Source: Lachnospiraceae bacterium (GTDB lineage Bacteria > Bacillota > Clostridia > Lachnospirales > Lachnospiraceae). From it: a stretch of 64,000 bases of DNA. A model generated the notes under the pieces. That model ran no database searches and had not been told where the DNA came from. It saw only the letters and a list, made by a program, of their open reading frames with translations. Made by a program: the position numbers and the translations under genes. This document shows positions 48,119 through 59,665 of the stretch, piece by piece; the first letter of the stretch is position 1; each line of letters opens with the position of its first letter. The DNA lies in assembly GCA_024698705.1 (NCBI GenBank), contig JAILQX010000025.1, positions 1 through 64,000 on the forward strand, in the 5' to 3' direction.

Positions 48119-51100
48119 CTATTCGTACATACCGCTGAATTTCATCATACGTTTGTTTACATACATCATTTCATCGGCACGCTTTGCAACATCCGCCACA
48201 TTTTCATCCTTGTCCTTTTCATAGATTGCAATGCCGGATGCTATGGACGCCTTGCCGTCCTCGATAGTCTCAAGGTTAACGGCGAGATGTATGTAATCTC
48301 TGAGCCTGTCCATACATTCGTCCCTGTTCCTGTAATCCTCGCCTCTTAGGATAACGGCGAATTCATCCCCGCCTATCCTGAATACGGGACTGTGGGTAAA
48401 TGCGTCACATATCAGCTTACAGCAGTTTCTGATATAGACATCCCCGACGTCATGTCCGTAGGTATCGTTGATCTTCTTTAACCGGTTCGTATCACACATG
48501 ACAACACCGAACTCCACAGGCTTTAAATTGTCGCTTATCTCCTTGGTGATCCTTTCGATCGTTGCAAGATAAGCGGTCAGGTTCTTGACACCCGTAAGCG
48601 GATCTCGGTTTGCCTTTATGACGGTCTCGTCCAGTTTCTTCTGAAGTGCATCCTGCTCGCTCCTCATGCTTGTTATAAGAAGCTTTGTCAGATTCGATAC
48701 CGTTACGGGCTTTAAGATATACGAATTCATGCCGGCGTCAAAGGCCTTCTTGATCACCTCTTCGGAATTGACATTGATAAGTGCGATCATCGGGACTATG
48801 TCCGCTCTGGGCATTGACAGTGACCGGATGCTCCTTGTAAGCTCATAGCCGTCCATATCGTTCAACGTAAGATCGAGCAGTATCGCGTCAAGGTTCTCGC
48901 ACCTTACCTTTCTTATCGTACTGATGGCCGCCTTACCGTTTTCCGCTTCGTATACGCTTGCTCCTTCTTCTTCAAGGATGTCCTTAGTGATCTTTCTGGT
49001 AAGATCGTTATCCTCAACGAGCAGGAGTTTAATCCCGGAAAGTGAATGAGCGGTTACGCCGCCTGCGTTGGATGTATCAAACCTGCTTGCCGAATTCAGC
49101 GCATGCTTTACGAACTCCTCCTTGCAGTTTTCAAATACACCGAGCATCTTCTCGGAAAATGCCCCGCATTCTCCGTTAAGTATCATGTCATATGCTTCAT
49201 CCGTTGTATATGCATCCTTATATACTCTTCTTGTCGTCAGGGCATCGAAACAGTCCGCGATCGAAACTATCTGTGCGGAGATGGGTATATCATCGCCGGC
49301 CAGTCCGTCCGGATAACCCTTGCCGTTCCATTTCTCATGGTGGTGACGGCATATTTCCATACTGATATCCAGATAATCCTTGCTCCAGCCCTTCGGAGCC
49401 TTCTGCAATATCTTACAGCCTTTTTCACAATGGGTCTTCATGACTTCAAACTCTTCGGGCGTAAATCTTCCGGGCTTTAAAAGTATCGCATCCGGTATCA
49501 TGATCTTGCCTATATCGTGCAATGCGCTCGCGGAAGTGATGAGCGCGATCTTCTCCGGTGTCAGACCGTACTCCGGCAGTTCATTCATTACATGGTTCGC
49601 AAGGATATTGGTAAATCCCTTTACCCTTCTGATATGCTCACCGCTTTCGGTATCCCTTGCCTCTGTTATATTACCGAGCAGTTCTATGATCTCTTCATGT
49701 ATCTGATTGAGGGATTTTGCCTTTTCATGAAGTTCCACGGTCCTGTCCGTGATCGTAGTCTCAAGCTGGATACTGTATTCACGTTCCTTGGCCTGCTCAC
49801 CCTTAAGTATCTCCCCGCGGACCTGGGCATCCGTGTCGATTATACCGATGATAAGACCTTCGGGATCGTTGGTATCCATGGAGAATCTTAAATTGTAATA
49901 TCTCTCGTCTCCGTCGATCTCAAATAAACCTTCTATATTGTACGAACCGTTCATCATAAGTTCATTGAAGATGACATCCTCATCGGTCTTTTCGATAAAC
50001 TCTTCTCTCTCTTCCGGTCTGACTATATCGATAAACAGTTCGCTGATACTTGTCACCGAATCCATATCGACCGTTGCATCCGCAAGTTTATCAAATCTTT
50101 CACTTGCCTTGTAAACTTCGATATAACCGTTCGCAAGGTTTACATAACATACAAATTCAAAACTGTCGACAAGTCCGCCGATGATCGCATCCTTTTTTTC
50201 GGAGATCGTCATATTTTCGGTATCCTTGCTCCTGTCGAGCAATCCCATGACAACAGCGGACACTTCACCTTCATCGCTCGCACGCCAGAAGTTTATCTCG
50301 ACCTGTCTTATCTCGCCTTCCCTTACGGCCCTGTAATGCTCCGTATACACATCACGATCCTTCAGATGCTCCTTGATGTTCTTCGGATCGACTATCATCC
50401 TAAATCTCTCTTCGTCAGCTGAATACACTCCGACATTTCCATAAAAATCCATAAGTTCGGTATAGGAAAGTCCCTTTATCCTGTCCTCGTAATATTTGCC
50501 GCCGTATTCGTTTCTCGCATAGAGTTCCTGAGTATTCTTATTCAGATTTACGTAGAAAATGGCTATGTACTCATTTTTGATGGCATTCATTATGGTGCCA
50601 AAATGCATTAATTCCTTCTCACGCGCTTCGGAAATACTCTGCAGCCTCATCGCAACAAATACGCAGAATGCGACCATACAGCCAAACGCCTTGTAATTAT
50701 GATTCGTCACATACATGATGAGTTCAAAGCCTATGATGACAGATGAATAGATGAGTGTGGCAGCCATGCGCTTTTTCTGATCTTCCCTGAACCTGAAGAT
50801 GCAGATCGCCGAAATGATAAATGTAGCTGCATAATGCGCAAGAATGCCGTAAACCTGGGCATAGAACCACAGATTGTTCCAGATCATGCTGCCGTCCTCT
50901 GCGATGAGCGTCGAGTCAAATGCTGAAATAAACCAAATTGCGATCAGAATGGCAGCACAGGGTATACACAGAAAAAAAGAAAGGATACGGAATTTCTTCT
51001 TATCCTCCACAACTCTCGAGACAACATAAAGAAGCCATATCATCGCAGCAAATGACAGACATGTTGAATAGATCTTGACAAATATGATGATGCTTTCCTC

Positions 51101-51316
51101 CGGTATAAAACCGTTGTCACTGAGGATCCTCCCAAGCGACTCAAAAAAGAAAGCCAGACTGTAAAGCGCACCGAGCACTCTCAAAAGCCTGCTTGCGATC
51201 CGCCCGTTTTCATTCATGAACCTGATCGCGATCAGACCCGCCAGCAGGATCGCGATTATGCAAATAAAATTTATCTCCAAATTGGAAAGTGGGATCAATC
51301 CTATCGCTTTTTCCAT
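48119..51316 (-). CDS. 7TM / HD-GYP / receiver / GGDEF multidomain signalling protein
   Basis: The protein has 1065 residues. Seven membrane helices (about 12-230) lead to two PAS-like regions (about 245-500) and a coiled coil. An HD-GYP phosphodiesterase (about 560-745) follows with HDIGK near 600 and HHHEKWNGKGYP. A receiver domain (about 761-880) has LLVEDND and the phospho-acceptor LLDLTL; the usual Thr is Ile (MIALINVN) while the Lys (LKPV) stays. A C-terminal GGDEF cyclase (about 905-1060) has RIGGDEFAV, and I see no RxxD inhibitory site before it. Both making and breaking of c-di-GMP is thus possible. The gene is probably monocistronic. Confidence 0.9.
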   Translation of the reverse strand: MEKAIGLIPLSNLEINFICIIAILLAGLIAIRFMNENGRIASRLLRVLGALYSLAFFFESLGRILSDNGFIPEESIIIFVKIYSTCLSFAAMIWLLYVVSRVVEDKKKFRILSFFLCIPCAAILIAIWFISAFDSTLIAEDGSMIWNNLWFYAQVYGILAHYAATFIISAICIFRFREDQKKRMAATLIYSSVIIGFELIMYVTNHNYKAFGCMVAFCVFVAMRLQSISEAREKELMHFGTIMNAIKNEYIAIFYVNLNKNTQELYARNEYGGKYYEDRIKGLSYTELMDFYGNVGVYSADEERFRMIVDPKNIKEHLKDRDVYTEHYRAVREGEIRQVEINFWRASDEGEVSAVVMGLLDRSKDTENMTISEKKDAIIGGLVDSFEFVCYVNLANGYIEVYKASERFDKLADATVDMDSVTSISELFIDIVRPEEREEFIEKTDEDVIFNELMMNGSYNIEGLFEIDGDERYYNLRFSMDTNDPEGLIIGIIDTDAQVRGEILKGEQAKEREYSIQLETTITDRTVELHEKAKSLNQIHEEIIELLGNITEARDTESGEHIRRVKGFTNILANHVMNELPEYGLTPEKIALITSASALHDIGKIMIPDAILLKPGRFTPEEFEVMKTHCEKGCKILQKAPKGWSKDYLDISMEICRHHHEKWNGKGYPDGLAGDDIPISAQIVSIADCFDALTTRRVYKDAYTTDEAYDMILNGECGAFSEKMLGVFENCKEEFVKHALNSASRFDTSNAGGVTAHSLSGIKLLLVEDNDLTRKITKDILEEEGASVYEAENGKAAISTIRKVRCENLDAILLDLTLNDMDGYELTRSIRSLSMPRADIVPMIALINVNSEEVIKKAFDAGMNSYILKPVTVSNLTKLLITSMRSEQDALQKKLDETVIKANRDPLTGVKNLTAYLATIERITKEISDNLKPVEFGVVMCDTNRLKKINDTYGHDVGDVYIRNCCKLICDAFTHSPVFRIGGDEFAVILRGEDYRNRDECMDRLRDYIHLAVNLETIEDGKASIASGIAIYEKDKDENVADVAKRADEMMYVNKRMMKFSGMYE

Positions 51317-51367
51317 AAGTGATATCCTTTCCTGTCTTATCTGTTTATTTTACCATATTGTGCGACT

Positions 51368-51373
51368 ATTATA
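51368..51373 (-). promoter_or_regulatory. Probable -10 of the 48119-51316 gene
   Basis: A perfect TATAAT lies on the minus strand 50 nt before the ATG; the region 17 nt upstream reads TGCAAA, a weak -35. Confidence 0.5.
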
Positions 51374-51437
51374 AATGATTTACGTGAATTTTTGCATAAT
51401 TTGCGCATACAAAAAGCCGGCGCACAAACGTGGGGCA

Positions 51438-51474
51438 TAAAAAAAGCCGGATGCGATCACTCACATCCGGCTTT
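51438..51474 (-). terminator. Rho-independent terminator after the flotillin gene
   Basis: An 11-bp perfect stem AAAGCCGGATG/CATCCGGCTTT with a ten-nt loop is followed on the minus strand by T residues. Confidence 0.92.
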
Positions 51475-51485
51475 ACAGTTTTTAC

Positions 51486-53006
51486 CTACTTCTTGGTTTT
51501 TGTTTCCTTTACGGCTTCCGCTGCGACTACGGCTTCGGCCTGTTCTCTTTCAAGTCCGGTAACATTGATGTTGCGTGTTACCTTGGCATCATATGTATTG
51601 GCCTTCATGATATCAACTATATCCAGTCCGGTCACTTCCTTAACCGCTTCAATGGTCTGGGCAAGAACACCGGGAACATAAGAACCCATGTTGTTCACTC
51701 CGTTTGAACCGTTACCGCCGTCAATTATCGTAACCTTATCGATATTTTCAAGAGGCTTTGCGATAGCTGTAGCCATCTCGGGCAATGCCTTTACGATCAT
51801 CTCGACCATGGCTGCCTGACCGTATTTCTTCATGGCTTCGGCCTTCTTTTCAAGTGCCTCGGCTTCGGCTATACCTTTGGCTTCGATGGCTGCCGCTTCG
51901 GCTTCACCGACTTTTCTGATACCTTCAGCTTCCTGAGCCTTTGCGAACAGGTCTGCCTCAGCCTGTACCTTCTTTGCTTCAGCTTCTTTTTCTTTTTCGA
52001 ACTTCTCGGCTTCGGCCTTTCTCTGACGCTCGAACAATTCCGCCTCAGCCTTCTGCTGTCTTGCAAATTTCTCGGCTTCGGCTTTCTTCTTGATCTCGGC
52101 TTCAAGAGTCTGTTCCGTTACTTCAACGTCCTTACGCTTGAGTTCGATCTCTCTTTCCTGCTTTGCGATATTTGCATTGGCGGTTGTGATCTCTATCGTT
52201 TTACGCTGTTCCTGCTGCTGGATCTCATAAGCAGCATCGGCTTCAGCCTGCTTGATATCACTTTCACGCTTCAGTTCTGCCTGCTTGATACGAAGTTCGT
52301 TCTGCTTTGCGGCGATCTCTGTTTCGGCTGCAACCTGTGCCTCATTGGCCAGTCTCTTTGCTTCCGCTTCGGCGATCGCAACATCCTTGTCAGCCTGAGC
52401 CTTTGCGATCGATGCATCTTTCTGGATCTGGGACATGTTGTCCTGACCGAGGGCGATGATCAGGCCCTTCTCATCTTCTATCTTCTGGATATTGCATGAG
52501 ATGATCTCGATACCGAGAGCATTCATATCCTTCTGTGCTTTTTCCTGAACCTCATCACCGAATTTCTTACGATCGGTGTTGAGTTCCTTCAACTTAACGG
52601 TACCGATGATCTCACGCATGTTACCCTGAAGTGAATCCGTAAGTGCCGATACAATGAGCTTCTCATCCATGTTAAGGAAGTTCTTCATGGCGATCTTGAT
52701 ACCTTCGGGATCCGTCTTTACCCTTACCTTTGCGACCGCATCGATGTCAACACCGATGAAGTCAAGTGTTGGAACATATCCGTTGGTCTTTATGTCTATA
52801 CTGATCTGCTTGAGAACAAGCGTATCCTTTCTTTCAAGGAAAGGAAACTTGATCCCGGCACGACCTATGAGGATCTTGGGTTCTCTCTTCCATCCCGAAA
52901 TGATAAACGCTTTATCCGGCGGAGCCTTGACATAGCCGCTGGCTATGATGCCGAGTATCACGGCAATGGCTACGACGATGATGATGATCAATGTAAGTGT
53001 ATCCAT
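51486..53006 (-). CDS. Flotillin-like SPFH-domain protein
   Basis: The protein has 506 residues. An N-terminal membrane segment (about 4-24) is followed by an SPFH/band-7 domain (about 30-200), then a very long Ala/Glu/Lys coiled coil (about 200-400) with repeated AEAEKF/AEAELF units, and a C-terminal region with the flotillin-like MVEMIVKALPEMA. It scaffolds ordered membrane regions. The ATG at 53006 has AAAGGGG upstream. The NfeD-type partner that often accompanies FloT/YuaG is absent from both sides. Confidence 0.92.
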   Translation of the reverse strand: MDTLTLIIIIVVAIAVILGIIASGYVKAPPDKAFIISGWKREPKILIGRAGIKFPFLERKDTLVLKQISIDIKTNGYVPTLDFIGVDIDAVAKVRVKTDPEGIKIAMKNFLNMDEKLIVSALTDSLQGNMREIIGTVKLKELNTDRKKFGDEVQEKAQKDMNALGIEIISCNIQKIEDEKGLIIALGQDNMSQIQKDASIAKAQADKDVAIAEAEAKRLANEAQVAAETEIAAKQNELRIKQAELKRESDIKQAEADAAYEIQQQEQRKTIEITTANANIAKQEREIELKRKDVEVTEQTLEAEIKKKAEAEKFARQQKAEAELFERQRKAEAEKFEKEKEAEAKKVQAEADLFAKAQEAEGIRKVGEAEAAAIEAKGIAEAEALEKKAEAMKKYGQAAMVEMIVKALPEMATAIAKPLENIDKVTIIDGGNGSNGVNNMGSYVPGVLAQTIEAVKEVTGLDIVDIMKANTYDAKVTRNINVTGLEREQAEAVVAAEAVKETKTKK

Positions 53007-53182
53007 ATAACTTTCCCCTTTCTTGTGTGACATTGTTTAGTGTTTGTTACGCATGCCCCGTCACACGGGCAGGCGTTTTCTGATACTGATATAAGTATAA
53101 CCAAATAAATGCAGGATATAAACCATATTTACACCCAAATATAATACGGTATTATGGGATAAATGACAGGATCAAGACTTGT

Positions 53183-53599
53183 TTATTGTATCTCACGTGT
53201 ATTTTTAAGCTTGTAAATTGTACGTCGCATGATGGCTTCGGCTTCCATATATTCCTTGGACTGCCTCTTCCTCATACGCTCTTCTTCCTCATTGTCAAGC
53301 TTTGTCTTCTTTTCAAGACCTTCGAGTTCCTCAAGACTCGCCGCTCGGTTTACGAGCATGGTGACTACACCGTTCTCCACCTTGACCAGTCCCGCAGATA
53401 CTACGCAATGATTTCTGTTGCCTTCTTTATCGGTATACCATACGTCACCCGGGACAAGAGCAGCTATCATGTTCCTGTGATTGGCCATGATACCGTATTG
53501 TCCCGAAGGAATGGGCACGATCAGTGAAACGCACTCTCCGTTAAAGAAATCGCGCTCTGCGGTATGTATATAAAGTTGAAACGGTCTGTGTTCACTCAT
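53183..53599 (-). CDS. atpC: ATP synthase epsilon subunit
   Basis: The protein has about 138 residues: the N-terminal beta sandwich (FQLYIHTAERDFF, VPIPSGQYGIMANH) and a C-terminal helical hairpin rich in Glu/Lys/Arg. It is part of the F1 central stalk and restrains ATP hydrolysis. The ATG at 53599 lies five bases after the atpD stop codon; an overlapping GTG nine bases earlier is an alternative. It is the last gene of the operon; no clear terminator follows. Confidence 0.92.
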   Translation of the reverse strand: MSEHRPFQLYIHTAERDFFNGECVSLIVPIPSGQYGIMANHRNMIAALVPGDVWYTDKEGNRNHCVVSAGLVKVENGVVTMLVNRAASLEELEGLEKKTKLDNEEEERMRKRQSKEYMEAEAIMRRTIYKLKNTREIQ

Positions 53600-53604
53600 A
53601 TCAC

Positions 53605-55898
<2,294 letters not shown>

Positions 55899-55965
55899 GT
55901 AACGTCGCCCTTTATATTATGTAAACCAAATATCTGTTTTTCGTATCTTAGTTATGTAAACTGCA

Positions 55966-57678
55966 TCAAATGATACTCTCTGCTGTTTCAAGTATTTCCT
56001 TTATGTCATCATCGGTGAGTTTTTCACTGGTATCGATCCTTGAGCACAGCTGATCGTGCTGAGTGTTGAATACTTCCAGGATATCCTTTATCTTGTCTTT
56101 TATATCATCAGGTTCAAGATTGATGAAAAGCTTATTGAGGGCTACCACAAGGATGATGACCTGTTCATGGAGTGAATACGGCGAGAACTGCGGCTGACGC
56201 AATATCCTCATGAGTCCCTGTCCGTGCTTAAGTCTTTCCTTCGTCATTGCATCAAGATCACTTGAGAATTGCGTGAACACTTCCATTTCCCTGTATTGGG
56301 CAAGTTCGATACGGAGTGCTCCAACCGCCTTCTTCATGGCTTTTGTCTGTGCATCACCGCCTACTCTCGATACCGAAAGACCTACATTTACCGCAGGACG
56401 CTGTCCCGAGAAGAACAGATCGCTTTCAAGGAAGATCTGACCGTCCGTGATGGAAATGATATTGGTCGGGATGTATGCGGATACATTTCCGGCCTGTGTC
56501 TCAACGATCGGAAGTGCGGTAAGCGAACCTCCTCCTCTTTCATCACTCAGATGAGCCGATCTCTCGAGAAGCCTTGAATGCAGATAAAATACATCACCGG
56601 GATATGCCTCACGTCCCGGAGATCTGTCGAGCAGCAGACTCAATGACCTGTATGCTATCGCATGCTTTGAAAGATCATCATATATGATCAGGACATCCCT
56701 GCCCTTTTCCATAAAATATTCGCCGAGTGCGGTGCCCGAATAAGGCGCTATATACAGAGCCGGTGCCGCATCACTTGCTGAAGCGTTGACGACCACCGTA
56801 TAATCCATGGCCCCACGCTGTTTGAGTGAATTGACAAGCTGGGCTACCGAGCCCGCCTTCTGTCCGATAGCAACGTATATACAGATGACATCCTTGCCCT
56901 TCTGGTTAACTATCGTGTCTATTGCAACGGCTGTCTTACCCGTCTGTCTGTCACCTATTATCAGTTCTCTCTGTCCTCTTCCTATGGGGAACATGGAATC
57001 TATGGCAAGAAGGCCTGTCTCAAGTGGTCTGTTGACCGGTTGTCTGTCAATGATCGGAGGGGCGTCATGTTCTATCTCTCTGTAATCCTGCGCGACAACA
57101 TCTCCTTTACCGTCAATAGGCACAAAAAGAGCGTTGACAACTCGTCCGAGGAAACCGTCGCCGACCGGTATGCCGGCCGTCTTATGAGTCCTTCTTACCT
57201 TGCTGCCCTCGCATATCTCGTCATCATCGTCAAATAAGATACATCCTACCGCATTTTCGGAAAGGTCCAAGACCATGCCTCTGATACCGTTTTCAAATAT
57301 AAGGATCTCTCCGTAAGTGGCACTCTCCAGTCCGTCAACCATGGCGATACCGTCACCCAGTGTCAAAACGGTGCCTATCTCTTCCGGATCCGTCGACGGT
57401 TCCCATGATTCGATATTTTCCCTGATGAGGGTTATGATATCCCTGTTTATACACGCAAGACTGCGCAGTCTTTCCTTAAACTGTTCCAGTCTTCCTTCGT
57501 TGTTCCAGTCGTATATCTCATTGCCGACAACGAGCCTGAAACCGCCGGCATATTTGTGGCTCTCTTTCCACACAAGAGCGATATCTTCACCATATCTGTC
57601 TTTTAAAAATGCCTGAAAGCGGACCTCCTGATCTGCCCTCGGTGCGCTTTCCGAATAAAGGATCGCATTTCTGCCCAT
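55966..57678 (-). CDS. atpA: ATP synthase alpha subunit with N-terminal delta-like domain
   Basis: The protein has 570 residues, about 70 more than normal alpha. The alpha part starts near residue 75 ([13 protein letters not shown], then [17 protein letters not shown]) and has Walker A GDRQTGKT and the alpha signature [14 protein letters not shown]. Before it, residues about 15-70 read ...[16 protein letters not shown]... then [11 protein letters not shown], the pattern of the C-terminal domain of the delta subunit (GGF.i.vGd.viD...rgRL..l...L), the part that grips subunit b. No separate delta gene lies between atpF and atpA, its normal place. The ATG at 57678 has CGGAG nine bases upstream. 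Confidence 0.93.
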   Translation of the reverse strand: MGRNAILYSESAPRADQEVRFQAFLKDRYGEDIALVWKESHKYAGGFRLVVGNEIYDWNNEGRLEQFKERLRSLACINRDIITLIRENIESWEPSTDPEEIGTVLTLGDGIAMVDGLESATYGEILIFENGIRGMVLDLSENAVGCILFDDDDEICEGSKVRRTHKTAGIPVGDGFLGRVVNALFVPIDGKGDVVAQDYREIEHDAPPIIDRQPVNRPLETGLLAIDSMFPIGRGQRELIIGDRQTGKTAVAIDTIVNQKGKDVICIYVAIGQKAGSVAQLVNSLKQRGAMDYTVVVNASASDAAPALYIAPYSGTALGEYFMEKGRDVLIIYDDLSKHAIAYRSLSLLLDRSPGREAYPGDVFYLHSRLLERSAHLSDERGGGSLTALPIVETQAGNVSAYIPTNIISITDGQIFLESDLFFSGQRPAVNVGLSVSRVGGDAQTKAMKKAVGALRIELAQYREMEVFTQFSSDLDAMTKERLKHGQGLMRILRQPQFSPYSLHEQVIILVVALNKLFINLEPDDIKDKIKDILEVFNTQHDQLCSRIDTSEKLTDDDIKEILETAESII

Positions 57679-57707
57679 AATCACAAACTCCGATTTTATT
57701 TCGTAAA

Positions 57708-58187
57708 CTATTTGCCTGCAGCTTTAAGGAATGTATCAAAACTGTCTGATACATCTTCGCCGCCAACGATCTTTGATGTAGCCACAGCGATCATATCCGT
57801 GATCTCCTTCTGTGTCTCACTCAGTATCCTGTCATGCTCTTCGGATGCTTTTTTCTTGGCCGTTGCTATGATCTCGTCGCCCTGTGCTTTGGCTCCGTCG
57901 AGCATCTCCTGACGGCTCTTTGAAGCCTCCTTCATGGCTTTTGCCTTGTTGGCTGCTATCTCTTCATCTGCCGAAACCAACTTCTGCTCATATTCTGCCT
58001 TAAGCTGTTCGGATTCCGCCAGCTTAGCCTTTGCCTTTTCATCAATATCCTTGTAATAATCCGCGCGCTTTTCCATAAAAGCCTTGATCGGCTTATATAA
58101 CAGGAAATACATGATCGCAAACAGGATCACCAGATTGAGCATATGCAACAGGATCTGCTGCCAATCTATGTTAAGAGGTATATTCAT
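57708..58187 (-). CDS. atpF: ATP synthase b subunit
   Basis: The protein has 159 residues: one membrane helix (about 8-28) followed by a long charged helix, as in the peripheral stalk b subunit. The ATG at 58187 has AAAGGA ten bases upstream. This ribosome-site region is an exact copy of one 85 bp further upstream (see the repeat entry). The C-terminus ([13 protein letters not shown]) is followed 29 bp later by atpA, with no delta gene between. Confidence 0.95.
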   Translation of the reverse strand: MNIPLNIDWQQILLHMLNLVILFAIMYFLLYKPIKAFMEKRADYYKDIDEKAKAKLAESEQLKAEYEQKLVSADEEIAANKAKAMKEASKSRQEMLDGAKAQGDEIIATAKKKASEEHDRILSETQKEITDMIAVATSKIVGGEDVSDSFDTFLKAAGK

Positions 58188-58188
58188 T

Positions 58189-58286
58189 ACTTGTCCTTTC
58201 TGCCGCCGGGCTGAAAGCGGCCATTGGTGGCGCATTCCATGCGGCAACAATCAAGATTGAAACGCAGTTTCAAACTTGTCCTTTCT
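58189..58286. repeat. 13-bp direct repeat flanking a 72-bp structured insert between atpE and atpF
   Basis: The 13-mer ACTTGTCCTTTCT occurs at 58189-58201 and again at 58274-58286. On the minus strand this is the AGAAAGGACAAGT ribosome-site region of atpF, so the site is duplicated. The 72 bp between contain a perfect hairpin TTGAAAC/GTTTCAA at 58257-58273, a TGCCGC/GCGGCA pair at 58201-58206 and 58241-58246, and GCCA/TGGC pairs. The arrangement looks like a tiny insertion with target duplication, or an intercistronic control element. Confidence 0.7.
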
Positions 58287-58288
58287 CT

Positions 58289-58645
58289 TTACAATACAAA
58301 TATGATAAGTATTGCTATGATCAATGCATAAATTATAGCGGTCTCGATAAATACAAGGCCGAGCATCAGTGATGTTCTGATCGGACCTTCTGCCTCAGGC
58401 TGTCTTGAAATACCTTCAGCGGATTTTGAAATGGCATGGCTCATGGCAATGGCACCGGCTGCCGCAACAACCGCGATAGCGATACCTGCCGCAAATGCTT
58501 TACCATTGGTTTCGGACATACCGCCTGCTTCTTCGATCTGTTCCTCACCTGCCTGGGCTGCACCGGCCTTTACCGGTGAAAGCAAAGCCGCGCTGACCAT
58601 AACCAACATCAATGCAATAAATAATCTCTTTAATACGTTTTTCAT
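58289..58645 (-). CDS. atpE: ATP synthase c subunit with N-terminal signal-like extension
   Basis: The protein has 118 residues against about 75-90 normally. Residues 1-31 form a signal peptide-like segment (KNVLKRL, hydrophobic core, SPVKAGA), then an acidic spacer, then the two-helix hairpin with loop ISRQPEAEG. The ion-binding Glu is in FIETAIIY. Helix 1 has Ala/Ser where most c subunits have the GxGxGxG series. The Gln of sodium-binding c rings is replaced by Met, so proton coupling is more likely, though ETxxxY is sodium-ring-like. GGAGG lies eight bases before the ATG at 58645. Confidence 0.93.
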   Translation of the reverse strand: MKNVLKRLFIALMLVMVSAALLSPVKAGAAQAGEEQIEEAGGMSETNGKAFAAGIAIAVVAAAGAIAMSHAISKSAEGISRQPEAEGPIRTSLMLGLVFIETAIIYALIIAILIIFVL

Positions 58646-58682
58646 CAATAAGCCCTCCAAAGCTTTTATTTATGTTGAAAAT

Positions 58683-59558
58683 TTATGCCACTACTTCAAA
58701 TGTTCTGTCATTTGTTTTTGTCTGTCTGTCTTTTTTCTTCTTTTCCTTCGGTGGTTTCGGCGGTGATTTCTCGGAGACTTCACCGTAGAATATCGAAGTC
58801 AGCATCGTTAGAACGTATGCCTGTATGAGTGCGTGCAGCAATGTGAACAGGACTGCCACAAATACCGGCAGGACAAAACTCAATGCCGTCGAATAATATA
58901 CAAGTTCCGTGACCAGCGCCCCGCTGAGCAATGCACCGAACAGACGGAAGCTCATGGATATCGGCAGTGAAAAATCCTTCAACGTCATGAACACGCCCTT
59001 GATGCCGTTGCTCACAATTCCGCCTGACAATATGACCGTGTATGAGAGCACTCCCAGACTTATCGCTCCGTTTATGTCCGCAAGAGGTGCCGGCAATGAA
59101 ACGGGATGTCCCGAAACGGATATTGCCTGCACACCAAGAAGTTCAAACAGAGTACCGATAAAGATATATCCGCCGGCGGTAAATATATATGCTCCGAGGA
59201 AACTGTTCCTATGCGGACTGTTACCTTTGGCAAGTCCGTCAAACATGCCCACGGCTTCCTCCAGGAGCATCTGGAATTTTCCCGGTATGATCTTAAATTT
59301 TGGAATGAAAAATATACGAACGATCAGTGCAAAGACAAATATGATCCCCGTTACGACATACGCTGATATTACCGCAGGGTTCACATCCTTGATCCCAAGA
59401 AAACTGATCTTCACCGATTCATGGAGCACCGCATCCTTCATCGTTTCCCGGATGGTCTCCGCTCTTTGCTCGGCTCCTATCGCAAATATGCCTATCAGCA
59501 ACAAAACTATGATGACACCGAACACAACTGCGCTGATGCATTTTCTCTTCTTACTCAT
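58683..59558 (-). CDS. atpB: ATP synthase a subunit
   Basis: The protein has 291 residues: an N-terminal helix and extracellular segment, then about five further helices. The essential arginine lies in MSFRLFGALLSG (about residue 204). The C-terminus is an extra Lys/Pro-rich tail (SPPKPPKEKKKK). It forms the ion path with the c ring. It is the first gene of the operon; no atpI precedes it. GGAGG lies seven bases upstream. Confidence 0.95.
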   Translation of the reverse strand: MSKKRKCISAVVFGVIIVLLLIGIFAIGAEQRAETIRETMKDAVLHESVKISFLGIKDVNPAVISAYVVTGIIFVFALIVRIFFIPKFKIIPGKFQMLLEEAVGMFDGLAKGNSPHRNSFLGAYIFTAGGYIFIGTLFELLGVQAISVSGHPVSLPAPLADINGAISLGVLSYTVILSGGIVSNGIKGVFMTLKDFSLPISMSFRLFGALLSGALVTELVYYSTALSFVLPVFVAVLFTLLHALIQAYVLTMLTSIFYGEVSEKSPPKPPKEKKKKDRQTKTNDRTFEVVA

Positions 59559-59574
59559 ATCGCTGCCTCCACAT

Positions 59575-59592
59575 CGGATGCAAAAGCATCCG
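59575..59592 (-). other. Hairpin in the atp operon leader
   Basis: A seven-bp stem CGGATGC/GCATCCG with a four-nt loop lies just upstream of the atpB ribosome site; no T tract follows. It could stabilise the transcript 5' end. Confidence 0.5.
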
Positions 59593-59606
59593 CAACTCCG
59601 CTTTAT

Positions 59607-59615
59607 ATTATATCA
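59607..59615 (-). promoter_or_regulatory. Extended -10 promoter of the ATP synthase operon
   Basis: TGATATAAT on the minus strand is a full extended -10 (TGn plus TATAAT). No good -35 lies 17 nt upstream, which is tolerated with this element. It sits in the 107-bp gap between the reverse transcriptase stop and atpB. Confidence 0.6.
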
Positions 59616-59665
59616 CCAAATATGACAATGCACTACTCGCTTTCATGTTTTGTCTCGGTAAATAT

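Noticed and set aside
51950..52350. Tandem DNA repeat in the flotillin gene
   Set aside because: The repeated AEAEK-type units reflect the coiled-coil protein sequence; the DNA units vary and do not form a clean tandem array.
53050..53076. GC-rich hairpin between atpC and the flotillin gene as a terminator
   Set aside because: The CCCGT/ACGGG stem has no T tract on either strand, so I do not call it a terminator.
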